Below the pieces are notes generated by a model, which did not search any database, was not told the DNA's origin, and saw nothing but the letters and a program-made list of their open reading frames with translations. A DNA stretch of 64,000 bases, from NCBI GenBank assembly GCA_018296165.2, contig JACKQL020000087.1:145271-209270 (forward strand), read 5' to 3'. Numbering within the stretch: position 1 is the stretch's first letter; every line of letters begins with the position of its first letter. Made by a program: the position numbers and the translations under genes. Below are positions 1 through 10,616 of this stretch, in pieces. The DNA comes from Termitomyces sp. T153 (lineage: Eukaryota > Basidiomycota > Agaricomycetes > Agaricales > Lyophyllaceae).

Positions 1-249
1 GACAACAACTCGTCCATCGCGTTAGCCCAGTCAACAAAAGGGCATGCCAGGGCAAAGCACATCGACATCAGACACCACTATATCCGCGAACGTATACAGG
101 AAGGGGATATCCAAGTCACACATATACCCTCATCTGAGAACATTGCCGACATCTGCACCAAACCGCTACCTCGCGCTGCGCATGACTATCTAGTAACCCT
201 TATGGGAATAAAGAACGTCGATGGTCGCGCAAGTCAGGGGGAGTGTTGA
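1..249 (+). CDS. Ty1/copia Pol C-terminus (end of RNase H), partial
   Basis: Frame 1 is open from the first base to TGA at 247-249 (82 codons, N-terminus outside the window). It reads as the end of a copia polyprotein: a KHIDIRHHYIRE stretch, then a SENIADICTKPL stretch, which in this family form the last part of the RNase H domain and the C-terminal tail. A purine-rich tract (about 231-242) and then an LTR-like TGTTGAGG start follow at once, as expected for a copia 3' end. CpGs are plentiful, unlike the copia element at 44.5-62.8 kb, so this copy is either young or lies in an unmethylated area. The element's start cannot be seen. Confidence 0.85.
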   Translation, partial: DNNSSIALAQSTKGHARAKHIDIRHHYIRERIQEGDIQVTHIPSSENIADICTKPLPRAAHDYLVTLMGIKNVDGRASQGEC

Positions 250-576
250 GGAGTGACCTACACTCTCATCGGACGCTTCCCGTTTAGGGATACCTCCATG
301 TTCCTGACTGCGCCATAATGATCGGTATTTACTATTCTTTACGTACAAACCTTAAAATATTCTCGTTATCTATCTAGATACACAATCCGCCACCCTCAGT
401 CGACCATATATTATACGGAGTGACTGAGGGTGAGCTTATTCCATTTTCTTACATATTTGTACGGCTACTTACTCATCCCTGTAGACTAAAACTCTGTTTT
501 ATCTACAGGTAATATAATCTCAGTCGACCATATATTATATGGAGTGACTGAGGACTAAAACTCTGTTTTATCTACA
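244..576 (+). repeat. copia 3' LTR
   Basis: This segment starts TGTTGAGG directly after the polypurine tract of the partial copia element and ends ...TCTACA, giving the usual TG...CA termini (333 bp). It contains two short internal direct repeats: about 34 bp at 398-431 and 522-555, and about 24 bp at 484-507 and 553-576. The right end overlaps the last codons of the HNH-like pseudogene reading frame on the other strand, so the element landed at that gene's 3' end. The matching 5' LTR is outside the window. Confidence 0.7.
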
Positions 577-2041
577 CGCATGCTGTTATTCTTACTATTC
601 CTGACCTCCGAACGAGTCTGGTATCGAATGCTTGTATCGGTTCTGCTGCCCCTTCCGATCTGAGGACGACCTGTATTCCTCCCTCCAAGCTCGCCACTGA
701 TCCTTCCACTGTATCCTCCATTGCTTCCTGCGTCGTCACGAACATGGCTTGAAGCAGCCGACCTGCCACCATCTCCCTCGTCAACCACGCTATTGTTATC
801 CTTGTCCGTGCGAGTTTTGTTTCCCTTGAAGCTCGAAGGTACTTGGGCATACATCCATTTGTCATATATAGACTCATAGTCATTGAGCAAGGAACGATTG
901 AGATGCTCGCGATCTTTTGTGAGTTCCATGATATTTGCTTTGGCATCACGTAGTTTCATCACCAAATTAAAGATGACATAGTGAGGTCTGATGTGCGACT
1001 TGAGTACAGGCTGGAGTGTGTCGTATGGTGGACAGTGAACCGTTACATTATCGACGGATATCTTTTCGTGAGCTTTGTCTTCATTCAAACGCAGCATAGG
1101 CCAATTCAATGTAGGGAAGGGAAGGAAAGCATATCGAAAACTTGTTTCTCCACCGTAGATTTCCTTGATCTCATGTTAGACTTTGACTCGGAAGAAGACA
1201 CAGCTTACACACCTCCAGTGGATTTCCGACTGTAAAATCCAATTCATTGAGCTTGATTATATAATTTTCATCGAGAGGCAACAGTGCTCAGTGACCTCGG
1301 TCAAAAGAGATGGAGAGATGCTTCTACTAATTGTCTTCAGAAACACTGAACAAAGTAGAGCAGAGAATTCGGAGCATACGGTTCATCATGTTGTGCCTTG
1401 AGTTCAGATTCAGTTGATCATATTCCAATCCCCAAGCATACTCCAACTGTGTCATCTAATCATTTGTACCGATCAATGGAAAATCGCACCCGGAAGAGTA
1501 TGAGTTTTGGGCTCACCATATGATCATCATTGCCAACGATACCTTTGGGCATCACATGGCACGTTTGAAGAATGTCAGAGATGTCGGTCATCAGAGACAC
1601 CAGACAGAACCCAAGTGTTTTGTCAAATTCACATTTCAGTGCTGCCGCATGTGCAGCATCTTTCACAGCTTTCTTTTGTCGAGTCGAAAGCGATTTCGTC
1701 GTGATGCGCATTTTCGGCGTGACAAAATCCGGCGCGACAAGACCACCTAGCTTATCCGAATCCGAGTCCACATCCGAAGTATTCTCGCTAGACGTTCCTC
1801 CGTCCGAGCGGTAGTCGTGTGAAGGAAGAATATCGACACAGTTAGTGCATTTACAACGACTGCATCGACCAACAGATTTGATGTTCCTGCACCGCTGGCA
1901 GGAACATGACTCGCAAAACTCATAATCAAGGGAGGACACCTTTGAGGTTTCTTGACTTTCTTTTGGGGCCATTGCTGAGGGACAGTCTGGGGGAGGGGGG
2001 GTGCGTTGCAAGGCTGAATTCTGAGAGTCAATCATTATCAA
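555..2041 (-). pseudogene. HNH nuclease-like (HNH_2 type) pseudogene
   Basis: The minus-strand exons are recognisable by comparison with the intact paralogue at 36.1-37.5 kb. The first open stretch (2041 to about 1507) has a Cys-rich segment (CESCSCQRC...CSRCKCTNC) and then the domain start ending QTCHVMPKG. An intron of GTGAGC...TAG type follows, then an exon with LEYAWGLEYDQLNL, matching LEYAWGREYGAL in the paralogue. Next comes a stretch matching the paralogue's ESGLWALLPIDF, but here a one-base frameshift precedes FDRGH and the Trp codon is TGA. The last exon (about 1150 to 555) contains RPHYVIFNLVMKL. Its final residues are encoded by the copia LTR end. The family is known from many Agaricomycetes; a nuclease role is inferred from the HNH_2-like core. 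The frameshift and stop argue for a pseudogene. Confidence 0.65.
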
Positions 2042-2256
2042 TCGATTGTTGAATCACACGTGATAAATTCCGTATTTGAAGGACAAAGAAAAACCTAGGG
2101 ATACATAACATGATCTGTTTGTGGGCGTCGAGGGACAGAAGAGAAAGATCTGAGTTCAAGGCTGAATTCTGAGAGCTGCCCGAATCAATTTTTATTATCA
2201 ATCGATTTGAATCACACGTGTTAGGTTCTGTGTTTGAAGAACAAAAACAAGCTAGG
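2010..2256. repeat. Imperfect tandem duplication of about 100 bp in the pseudogene 5' region
   Basis: A segment starting AAGGCTGAATTCTGAGAG occurs at about 2010 and again at about 2158. Both are followed by ATTATCAATCGAT, then GAATCACACGTG and a TTTGAAG...ACAAA block. The first copy overlaps the start codon of the HNH-like pseudogene, so its promoter and leader are duplicated. Each copy carries the palindrome CACGTG, an E-box-like sequence. Confidence 0.7.
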
Positions 2257-2990
2257 AAAACTGATAGGTGTCGAGAGAAATGCAGGAGAAGAGGACTTGA
2301 GTTTCAACACATCGTATCGAGCAAGACTTCGTCGCGTACCCAGCGAGACACAGAGTGCATATGCACAGAATCTAAAGCCTGGTCGCTGAAGATAGTAAAA
2401 AGTCAAGTAGTGTGAGATAAGATTCGCCTATCGATCATCAAAGTAATACCGTCAGGGTTGCGTTGTCTTCGAAAGGGCATAAGCATATCAAGCAATCCAG
2501 TAACACAATCCCTAATCTATCCTAAGTCATCCCTCAATTTCAGCCATGATGTTCGAGGAACATCATCACGTCTGGGTATGGGCTGTAGATCGAGCCGGTC
2601 TAAGTTATTCCATCCGGTCGTCCGGACTACATTTGGAAACTTCAAGGGCAGCACTGGGGCCCACTGCTACAATTGTAAGCGGTGACTGCGGTGAGTGGTG
2701 AACGGAGGAATGACACATGTAAGTGTCGGGGTGAATCCAACACCGAGGAACAGTTTCTACCAACTTTTTGTTGTTGCAAAGTAGAACGCAAGAGAAGAAT
2801 TTCAAGCTGAACGAGAATAGGCAATAAAAAGGTCATCCTGGTCGAGTACTAAGTCAATGTCAATGCAAGGGAACATGTCCGCTGGATCGCACCATCACTT
2901 CCTCGTGGACGATCGTATCGTGACTGTCTGATTCCTAGGTCCAGAGTTGTTACTCTGAGCCAACTCTAACCGTAAGAATTAACTTACAAA
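2257..2990. other. Intergenic, no gene seen
   Basis: I find no convincing coding, tRNA or transposon signal here. CpG content is normal. The short open frames on both strands have no recognisable motifs. Confidence 0.5.
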
Positions 2991-2995
2991 TGCGG

Positions 2996-3003
2996 TATAT
3001 ATA
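2996..3003 (+). promoter_or_regulatory. TATA box
   Basis: TATATATA lies 22 bp upstream of the first ATG (3018) and 46 bp upstream of the second in-frame ATG (3042) of the epimerase-like gene. Transcription usually starts about 25-35 bp after a TATA box, so this spacing favours 3042 as the used start codon. Confidence 0.5.
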
Positions 3004-3017
3004 CTCCTTCCGAGCTC

Positions 3018-3984
3018 ATGACTGACTCTTGCACAAACTCAATGAATATCCTCATCATAGGCGGTTCCCGTAACATAGGTTACTATTCAGCCATTCGATT
3101 TCTAGGTGAGGCACAACTCGCTGTGAGGAAAATGTTACTTGGACTCATTTTCCCCATAGATGCCGAGCATACTGTCACCTTCCTACTTCGCAAGGCATCC
3201 GTCTTCGATCTTGATGCCCGGATACAGACTGCTCTCAATTCTGGAAAAGCTCAGCTCGTCCAGGGCGATGCCTTAGTCAAAGAAGACGTCCAACGCGCAT
3301 GGACCTCTGCGATCGCTCATGGGAAATCTGGTTCTGTTGATCTTCTTCTCTTTACAGTGGGTAAGAGCTGTGATCGAGAATCATGTTCATGTCCTGAATG
3401 ACCACATACTGATAATGTTCTTGTGATCAGGTGGCGAGCCGAGTTTCAGCCTAACCAAAGGCTTTGCTCTCTCTCCTCCAAATCTAGTGACACAATGTCT
3501 ACTCAATACGATTACAACTCTCCCAGACCTCCAGACACGCATCATCGTCATCACGTCGGTTGGTCTCACTCGTTCTTCCCGTGCAGAACTTCCTGCACCA
3601 CTCAAGCCTCTGTACGCATGGGTTTTACACCCAGCTCATCGCGATAAAATAGGCGTAGAGCGCCTGATTGCTCATTGTGCTGGCTGGGAGTGGAACGACA
3701 ATGAAGACGGAAAAATACATCCCGGGATTCTTGCAGACGATTGGAAAGATACTTCAGGGCTCCCATCTCAAGGCTCTGTCCAGGAAGTAATGGTCATACG
3801 CCCTGGATTATTGACTGATGGAGATTGTCTTGCAGACACTCCTGGTGGTCAAAAGTACCGCGTGAGCGAAGATGAGCTAGGGGGATGGACAGTGTCAAGA
3901 CGTGATGTCGCGCACTTTGTCGTCGATGTCGCCATGGGTCGGTGGTCTGAATTCTACAAACGTCGTGTCAACATTATGTATTAG
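3018..3984 (+). CDS. NAD(P)-binding NAD-dependent epimerase/dehydratase-like protein
   Basis: Three exons join cleanly: 3018-3105, 3160-3360 and 3431-3984 (843 nt, 280 aa). Both introns are GT-AG (54 and 70 nt), in phases 1 and 1. The N-terminus MNILIIGGSRNIGYYSAIRF is a Rossmann-fold beta-alpha-beta with a glycine-rich dinucleotide loop (GGSRNIG). The rest resembles atypical short-chain dehydrogenase or NAD-epimerase-like proteins common in basidiomycetes: an ITSVGLTR strand, VIRPGLLTDG before the C-terminal part, and SRRDVAHFVVD near the end. No clear YxxxK pair was identified, so the reaction is unknown. The annotated start could instead be ATG 3042, which begins at the first beta strand and suits the TATA spacing. 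No damage is seen. Confidence 0.85.
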
Positions 3985-4271
3985 ATTGGTATACTGATGA
4001 TTCTTCTGCGTTGCTTTCTGCCGACCCTACAAAGTTTCTGTGACATAAAATAATCTGAATCACTTTTGTCCCGGTTTCGTCGGGGTCAACTGCTGAAAAG
4101 TCGTTTTGGCCGCACTGAATGACAGAATTTACTGCGGGTTTGATCGCGTGGAGTTGATACAAACGCGTGTCAGGGGACATATGATTCCCCTTCAAACTCG
4201 AATCCAAGTCGCAAACCAACCAAATCAATGTATAAATATCAGGTAAACACGTTGACCGAACACAGGCGAAT

Positions 4272-6575
4272 CTAACTGTCATTCAGGGTAGGCATAAGTA
4301 TGTTCAGGTTCTTCTCGCGTTCCGCCCATTCTCGCCTGGCAACCTCCACTCGTTGCAGGGAGCGAGGTTCAAAAACAGCCGGAAACTTGAGAGGCATATT
4401 TGTGATCTGGGGTAAGAAGGCTCGTGAGAAGGAGTCCTACAACTGAGAATGGTCACGAACATCTCCATTGAATGCGGCATCACTGTCATCATATTGAAAT
4501 GGTACACCGGTTTTCGGGTCAATCTCACGAGATGGACGGACATTAAAAGTCCAGAGCATAGTAGCTATGCTTATCCATAGTGATCGCTCTGCAAATGGAA
4601 TGCCCGGACATGCTATTAGGCCAAGGATGATAAATAAACCAGATGTTTGATAGATTGGTACGAACTTCGTCGACCAAGACCAAACGCACTTGTCGCGTAT
4701 TCTGGTTTGAGTTTGCCTTCTGAGTCAAGGAACCGTTCAGGCATGAACCGGTCGTGATCCTCGAAGTACGATTGGTCATGCTCGATAGCCCTACCGAGAA
4801 CAATCTGACAATGTGTTCTAAACCAGACGAACTCACTCACCATGTCACAACAAGTATGATACTGTCCTTTGGGATGAAGTATTGCTCACCCTGATGCTCA
4901 ATTATGTCATCAGCAGTCGATCGATGGGGCACGCCAAACCGAACTTGGATATTCACGTCAGCTTTAGCATATAATTAGAAACGAGATAAGCATACGGGCC
5001 GGACGCCATCGGAGAGTTTCTAAGAGATGTAGCTGTGAGCTTGTATGAAAACAATCCAAGCAACCAAAGAACATACCGCGAACAATAGCCTCCACATATG
5101 GGAGGAAAGGACGATCCTTAAAGGTCGGCAACCGGTCAGTACCTACAGCATTGTCAATTTCTCTTTGGGCTGTAACGACCCAGTCGGGATAACGGATGCA
5201 GGCAAGGACGAAGGTCAGTAGGGAAATCATGGTCTAGCACAGAGTTAGAAGAAAATTAAGATGTCAGTTAAAATCTATTACTGTTTCGATGGCTGCCTGC
5301 GAAATTAGTTCGGTTATTATTCCTCTGACATGATATTGAACTCACTGAGGCAAACAGCCTTACTAGACGTCGCTGATCTCCTTCAGGTTTATCTTTACTT
5401 GCGAAAAAAGCAGCCCAACTGGAAGATAAGCCATTGAAAAATGGTCAATTTTTGTAGTAGAACACGTACGTGTTGATACCGGATGCCTTTCCCGTGACAG
5501 CGTCATCGACTAGTTTTTCGTACATTGCGTCGGTTCGCTTCCGGAACGATTGTGCACGGGTCCGCCATGGCATTGGTCCGGGAATCGAGTCCAAGGAGGG
5601 AAAAAAGTTGGTGATACTGGCGGTCGGAGTACCGAGATAGGCTAACTCGGCGAGAATCTTGAATCATACTGATAAATGCATTGCACGGAAATGAGATTAA
5701 CACTGACATCCAGAAATGTCTTCAGTTCTGGCTCATGACCAGTTGGGCAGTGAATGCCGAACCCCGCCATTAGGACAGAACTTGACACAACTCTAGACGT
5801 TGCAATAGTATTAGTATCCAAAATAGTCGTATCAGCGACAGAGAAACGGCAACCTACCGTTTCATATGGTGGAACCAGTCTTTACCACCATCATCGAGCA
5901 GGTGTTGAATGTTCAGAGTAGCCTCGTATTCTTGTAGCGGTTCTGTCTTTCCAGCTCGCACGAGTGACATGATTGCGGTGGTCAGTTTCCGGCCCCGACT
6001 GTGATGTTCACCCTCCTCAGCTAGAACCCAAATATCAATTTCGGGATCCACATGTTTCCGCTGATGTTACATTGAGGAATCATCAGGTTGTTGACAGAAC
6101 TTGGTTCCAGAAAAACTGACAAGATAAGGGATCACTGGGCGGGATGAATACTTGGCCGAGCGCTTTTCAAGTAATTCCTTTGTAACCTTCATGTCCCCAA
6201 GGAGAATCACGGTCTACGAGTAGTGTATGTTGAAACGGGAATGGCCACAAAACACAAGAAATTCTCACCTGTCCAGCCAAGTTCAAAGACACAAGGCTAC
6301 CATACTCTTCAATCAGACGCCTAAAATATGTCGCCGTGTGCTAATAGTAAGCATCATGCAATGAGTTCTGGCGGTCAGTGAACAGAAAGAGATAGAGGAT
6401 ATACTTTTCCAGGGACTTGTAATAGATTTCCAAGCAGTGGTAGTCCTCTAGGGCCCGGAGGTAATTGGCTATCTGCCCTGGAGTAGAAACGCCAGAGATA
6501 GACGATCCCAAGTGTGACGAGGAACGCACTGGCTGTTACGGCGGATTTAAGCATACTAGACAGCATTCTCTGCAC
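4272..6575 (-). CDS. Cytochrome P450 monooxygenase, copy 1
   Basis: This is a membrane-anchored haem-thiolate monooxygenase with at least 14 exons. Exon 1 (6575-6405) encodes a hydrophobic N-terminal anchor and the PPGPRGLPLLGN hinge. Later exons include 6340-6269, 6213-6121, 6060-5858, 5792-5708, 5657-5470, 5418-5364, 5296-5282, 5233-5077, 5019-4996, 4943-4841, 4790-4666 and 4612-4457. They join in frame with GT-AG introns. The K-helix ETLRWRP (ExxR) spans exons at 5077/5019, PERF lies near 4740, and the haem loop FGLGRRTCPG is assembled across the intron at 4666/4612, so the Cys ligand is present. The last exon (4406-4272) carries KFPAVFEPRS, but its splice to the previous exon is out of frame with the simplest GT-AG choice, so that junction is unresolved. 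A small exon after exon 1 is also uncertain. Substrate unknown; it resembles large basidiomycete CYP families. Confidence 0.85.
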
Positions 6576-6639
6576 GTATGAACAGAGGTTGAGGAAGAAA
6601 CAGAGCTATTTGCAGGAGGACTCCATCTGCAGGTTCTCT

Positions 6640-6648
6640 GTATATAGA
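6640..6648 (-). promoter_or_regulatory. TATA box of P450 copy 1
   Basis: The minus strand reads TCTATATAC about 65 bp upstream of the start codon at 6575. The same sequence and context occur upstream of copy 2. Confidence 0.45.
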
Positions 6649-7073
6649 GTTTCCTCGGCTGACTCCAGTAATCTGGCATTTGGAGAAGAATCGGATCCAT
6701 CAAGGCACAATTAGTTCGGCACCCCATGTGACGCGTGACCTGCCGTAGTAATTGAAATGTATCTTGATGTTGACCACGCCGGCAAACCCAGTGGGACAAT
6801 CAACAAGGCCTGAGAACCACGCAAGTGTATTTGGGTGAAGTTTACCTCGCTCCTGGGAAAGATAGGTACCGCAAAGATACGGCATATTAACAAGCAGAGA
6901 TAACAGGCTATACAACTGGAGACTATTTCAACAGAAAGTATAGCGACTCGCCTTGATACGAATGTGTGCTAGGGGACATATGACATATGATCCCCCTTCA
7001 AACTCGAATCCAAGTCGCAAAGCAAATCAATGTATAAACATCAGGGAAACACGTTGACCGAACACAAGCAAAT

Positions 7074-9389
7074 CTAACTGTCATTGAAGGCAGGCATAAG
7101 TATGTTCAGGTTCTTCTCGCGTTCCGCCCATTCTCGCCTGGCAACCTCCACTCGTTGCAGGGAGCGAGGTTCAAAGACAGCCGGAAACTTGAGAGGCATA
7201 TTTGTGATCTGGGGTAAGAAGGCTCGTGAGAAGGAGTCCTACAACTGAGAATGGTCACGAACATCTCCATTGAATGCGGCATCACTGTCATCATATTGAA
7301 ATGGTACACCGGTTTTCGGGTCAATCTCACGAGATGGACGGACATTAAAAGTCCAGAGCATAGTAGCTATGCTTATCCATAGTGATCGCTCTGCAAATGG
7401 AATGCCCGGACATGCTATTAGGCCAAGGATGATAAATAAACCAGATGTTTGATAGATTGGTACGAACTTCGTCGACCAAGACCAAACGCACTTGTCGCGT
7501 ATTCTGGTTTGAGTTTGCCTTCTGAGTCAAGGAACCGTTCAGGCATGAACCGGTCGTGATCCTCGAAGTACGATTGGTCATGCTCGATAGCCCTACCGAG
7601 AACAATCTGACAATGTGTTCCAAACCAGACGAACTCACTCACCATGTCACAACAAGTATGATACTGTCCTTTGGGATGAAGTATTGCTCACCCTGATGCT
7701 CAATTATGTCATCAGCAGTCGATCGATGGGGCACGCCAAGCCGAACTAGATATTCATTGTTAGCATTGGCATATAATTAGAAACGAGATAAGCATACGGG
7801 CCGGACGCCATCGGAGAGTTTCTAAGAGATGTAGCTGTGAGTTTGTATGAAACCAATAAAAACAACTAAATAGCGTACCACGAACAATAGCCTCCACATA
7901 AGGGAGGAAAGGACGATCCTTAAAGGTCGGCAACCGGTCAGTTCCTACAGCATTATCAATTTCTTTTTGAGCTGTAACGACCCAGTCGGGATAACGGATG
8001 CAGGCAAGGACGAAGGTAAGTAGAGAAATCATGGTCTAGCATAGAGTTAGAAGAAAATTGAGATGTCAACGTAAATCCATCACTGTCTCAATAGCTGCCT
8101 GCGAAATTAGTTCGGTTATTATTCCTCTGACATGATATTGAACTCACTGAGGCAAACAGCCTTACTAGACGTCGCTGATCTCCTTCAGGTTTATCTTTAT
8201 TTGCGAAAAAAGCAGCCCAACTGGAAGTCAAGCCATTGAAAAATGGTCAATTTTTGTAGTAGAACACGTACGTGTTGATACCGGATGCCTTTCCTGTGAC
8301 AGCGTCATCGACTAGTTTTTCGTACATTGCGTCGTTCCGCTTCCGGAACGATTGTGCACGGGTCCGCCATGGCATTGGTCCGGGAATCGAGTCCAAGGAG
8401 GGAAAAAAGTTGGTGATAATGGCGGTCGGAGTACCGAGATGGGCTAACTCGGCGAGAATCTTGAATCATACTGATAAATGCATTGCACGGAAATGAGATT
8501 AACACTGACATCCAGAAATGTCTTCAGTTCTGGCTCATGACCAGTTGGGCAGTGAATGCCGAACCCCGCCATTAGGACAGAACTTGACACAACTCTAGAC
8601 GTTGCAATAGTATTAGTATCCAAAATAGTCGTATCAGCGACAGAGAAACGGCAACCTACCGTTTCATATGGTGGAACCAGTCTTTACCACCATCATCGAG
8701 CAGGTGTTGAATGTTCAGAGTAGCCTCGTATTCTTGTAGCGGTTCTGTCTTTCCAGCTCGCACGAGTGACATGATTGCGGTGGTCAGTTTCCGGCCCCGA
8801 CTGTGATGTTCACCCTCCTCAGCTAGAACCCAAATATCAATTTCGGGATCCACATGTTTCCGCTGATATTGGAATGATAAATCATCAGGTTGTTGACAGG
8901 ACTTGGTTCCAGAAAGACTGACAAAATAAGAAATCACTGGGCGGGATGAATACTTGGACGAGCGCTTTTCAAGGAATTCCTTTGTAACTTTCATGTCCCC
9001 AAGCAGAATGACGGTCTACGAATAGTGTATGTTGAAATGGGAGATGAACACAAAACACATGAAATTCTCACCTGTCCAGCCAAGTTCAAAGACACAAGGC
9101 TACCATACTCGTCGATCAGATGCCTAAAATATGTCGCCGTGTGCTAATAGTAAGCATCATGCAATGAGTTCTGGCGGTCAGTGAACAGAAAAAAAAAAGA
9201 AAGAGATAAAGGATATACTTTTCCAGGGACTTGTAATAGATTTCCGAGCAGTGGTAGTCCTCTAGGGCCCGGAGGTAATCGGCTATCTGCCCTGGAGTAG
9301 AAACGCCAGAGATAGACGATCCCAAGTGTGACGAGGAACGCACTGGCTGTCACGGAGGATTTAAGCATACTAGACAGCATTCTCTGCAC
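7074..9389 (-). CDS. Cytochrome P450 monooxygenase, copy 2 (tandem paralogue)
   Basis: It has the same exon-intron plan as copy 1, shifted by about 2.80-2.81 kb. ATG at 9389 begins the same hydrophobic anchor and PPGPRGLPLLGN hinge. ETLRWRP, PERF and the spliced haem loop FGLGRRTCPG are all present, and the stop is at 7074-7076. The 3' third is virtually identical to copy 1. Small differences occur elsewhere, for example the 8880-8950 intron region and KEIDNAV instead of REIDNAV near 7960. The last splice junction has the same unresolved frame as in copy 1, so either both share an unusual junction or both inherited one lesion. The promoter TATA is at 9481. Both genes presumably act in the same oxidative step; the substrate is unknown. 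Confidence 0.85.
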
Positions 9390-9480
9390 GTATGAACAGA
9401 GGTTCAGGAAGAAACAGAGGTTGAGAGGTTGAGGAAGAAACAGAGCTGTTTGCAGGACGACTCCATCTGCAGGTTCTCTG

Positions 9481-9488
9481 TATATAGA
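9481..9488 (-). promoter_or_regulatory. TATA box of P450 copy 2
   Basis: This is the same TATA-like block as in copy 1, here about 92 bp upstream of ATG 9389. The leader is longer than in copy 1 because of a short duplication (GAGGTT...GAAGAAACAGAG) around 9400-9445. Confidence 0.45.
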
Positions 9489-9830
9489 GTTTCTTCAGCC
9501 TGACTACTGAGGAGTTAATCTGGCATTTGGAGAGAAATCAGATCCATCAAGGCGTCGCTCCGATCAAAAGCATCGCTTCCGATAAAGTGGTCAGTTCGCA
9601 CGTGCATCCGAAGTGACGCGTGACCTGCCCTGCCGAAGTGATTGAAAATGTATCTTGATGTTGACACGCAGGCAAGCCCAGTGGGAATCATTTCAATCAA
9701 CAAGGCCTGAGAACCACGCAAGTGTATTTAGGTGAAGTTCACCTCAGCTCCTGAGAAGGATAGGTACCGCAAAGATACAGCATATTAGCAAGCAGAGACA
9801 ACAGGCTACACAACTGGAGACTATTTCAAC

Positions 9831-10257
9831 AGAAAGTATAACGGAACTTAGATGATTTGCACATAAGTACTTTAGAATTCTTGTCGCGGGTTCCTAGTAT
9901 CACGGTATTATGACGAGTATGTGCTGGAGTCCGTGCCTCGCGAGGGAGAACTGCCAGTGGTTCGGCACCCGAGGAATGATGATGTCTTGCTACCACTTCT
10001 ATACTTAGAAAGGGGTAAGTATAACGAGCAAGTGGCCTAGGTTTTGGTAGCATTCTGCAGATGGCTACCAAATACTTAGTTCACGCGTGGGCCACAAGTT
10101 GAGAGCGATAATATAATACATGTATACTATACCTACGTGGTAGTATGTAACACTCAGTCCATCACAGATATAGATAGAGTGTGTCACCCTGCCCACTGAA
10201 AAAAATGCTGAGAGTGAGCGTCAACACCGATTACTCCGGGTTTTTGCATTCATCTGT
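9831..10257. other. Intergenic, no gene seen
   Basis: Short open frames only. CpG content is normal. Nothing recognisable was found between the P450 duplication and the minisatellite. Confidence 0.45.
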
Positions 10258-10456
10258 TAAACAAACTTATTCGATAACAAAACTTATTCGATAACAAACT
10301 TATTCGATAACAAAACTTATTCGATAACAAACTTATTCGATAACATACTTATTCGATAACAAAACTTATTCAATAACAAACTTATTCGATAACAAAACTT
10401 ATTCGATAAAAAAGTTATTCGATAACAAACTTATTCGATACAAACTTATTCGATAT
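10258..10456. repeat. AT-rich minisatellite, unit AACTTATTCGATAACAA (15-17 bp)
   Basis: About a dozen copies of a unit built on CTTATTCGATAACAA run head to tail with one- or two-base length changes. Each unit keeps a CpG inside TTCGAT. It lies in the 3' intergenic space between the convergent ends of the P450 and transporter loci. Confidence 0.95.
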
Positions 10457-10616
10457 CAGTTGTTACAGCCTTCCGTCAATCCCTCTTCCTGTCATTTTTA
10501 ATTCCATGTTCAACTTCTATCCCGCAGCAATAGCAACAGTAATAAGCAAGTATCTGCCTAGACCCCCGAAAAATTCTTTCTTTCCCTTACATTTCATTTC
10601 TTTCAATCCTACATAT

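Larger units (their letters stand above)
4190..9830. repeat. Tandem duplication of about 2.8 kb, each unit carrying one P450 gene
   Basis: Sequence from about 4190 to 6930 is repeated at about 6990 to 9830 with an offset near 2.80 kb. The 3' ends of the genes (4300-4930 and 7100-7730) are almost base-for-base identical. Introns differ slightly more, and copy 2 has an extra A-rich stretch of about 12 bp in intron 1. The flanking promoter segment is also duplicated. High identity in introns and flanks points to a recent duplication by unequal crossing-over. Confidence 0.85.

Noticed and set aside
1460..2041. Stand-alone zinc-finger protein from the Cys-rich 193-codon frame
   Set aside because: The frame continues across an intron into the HNH-like core and matches the paralogue at 36 kb, so it is the N-terminal exon of that pseudogene.
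10258..10456. CRISPR-like regular array
   Set aside because: Units are contiguous without unique spacers, and this is a eukaryotic nuclear sequence. It is a minisatellite.
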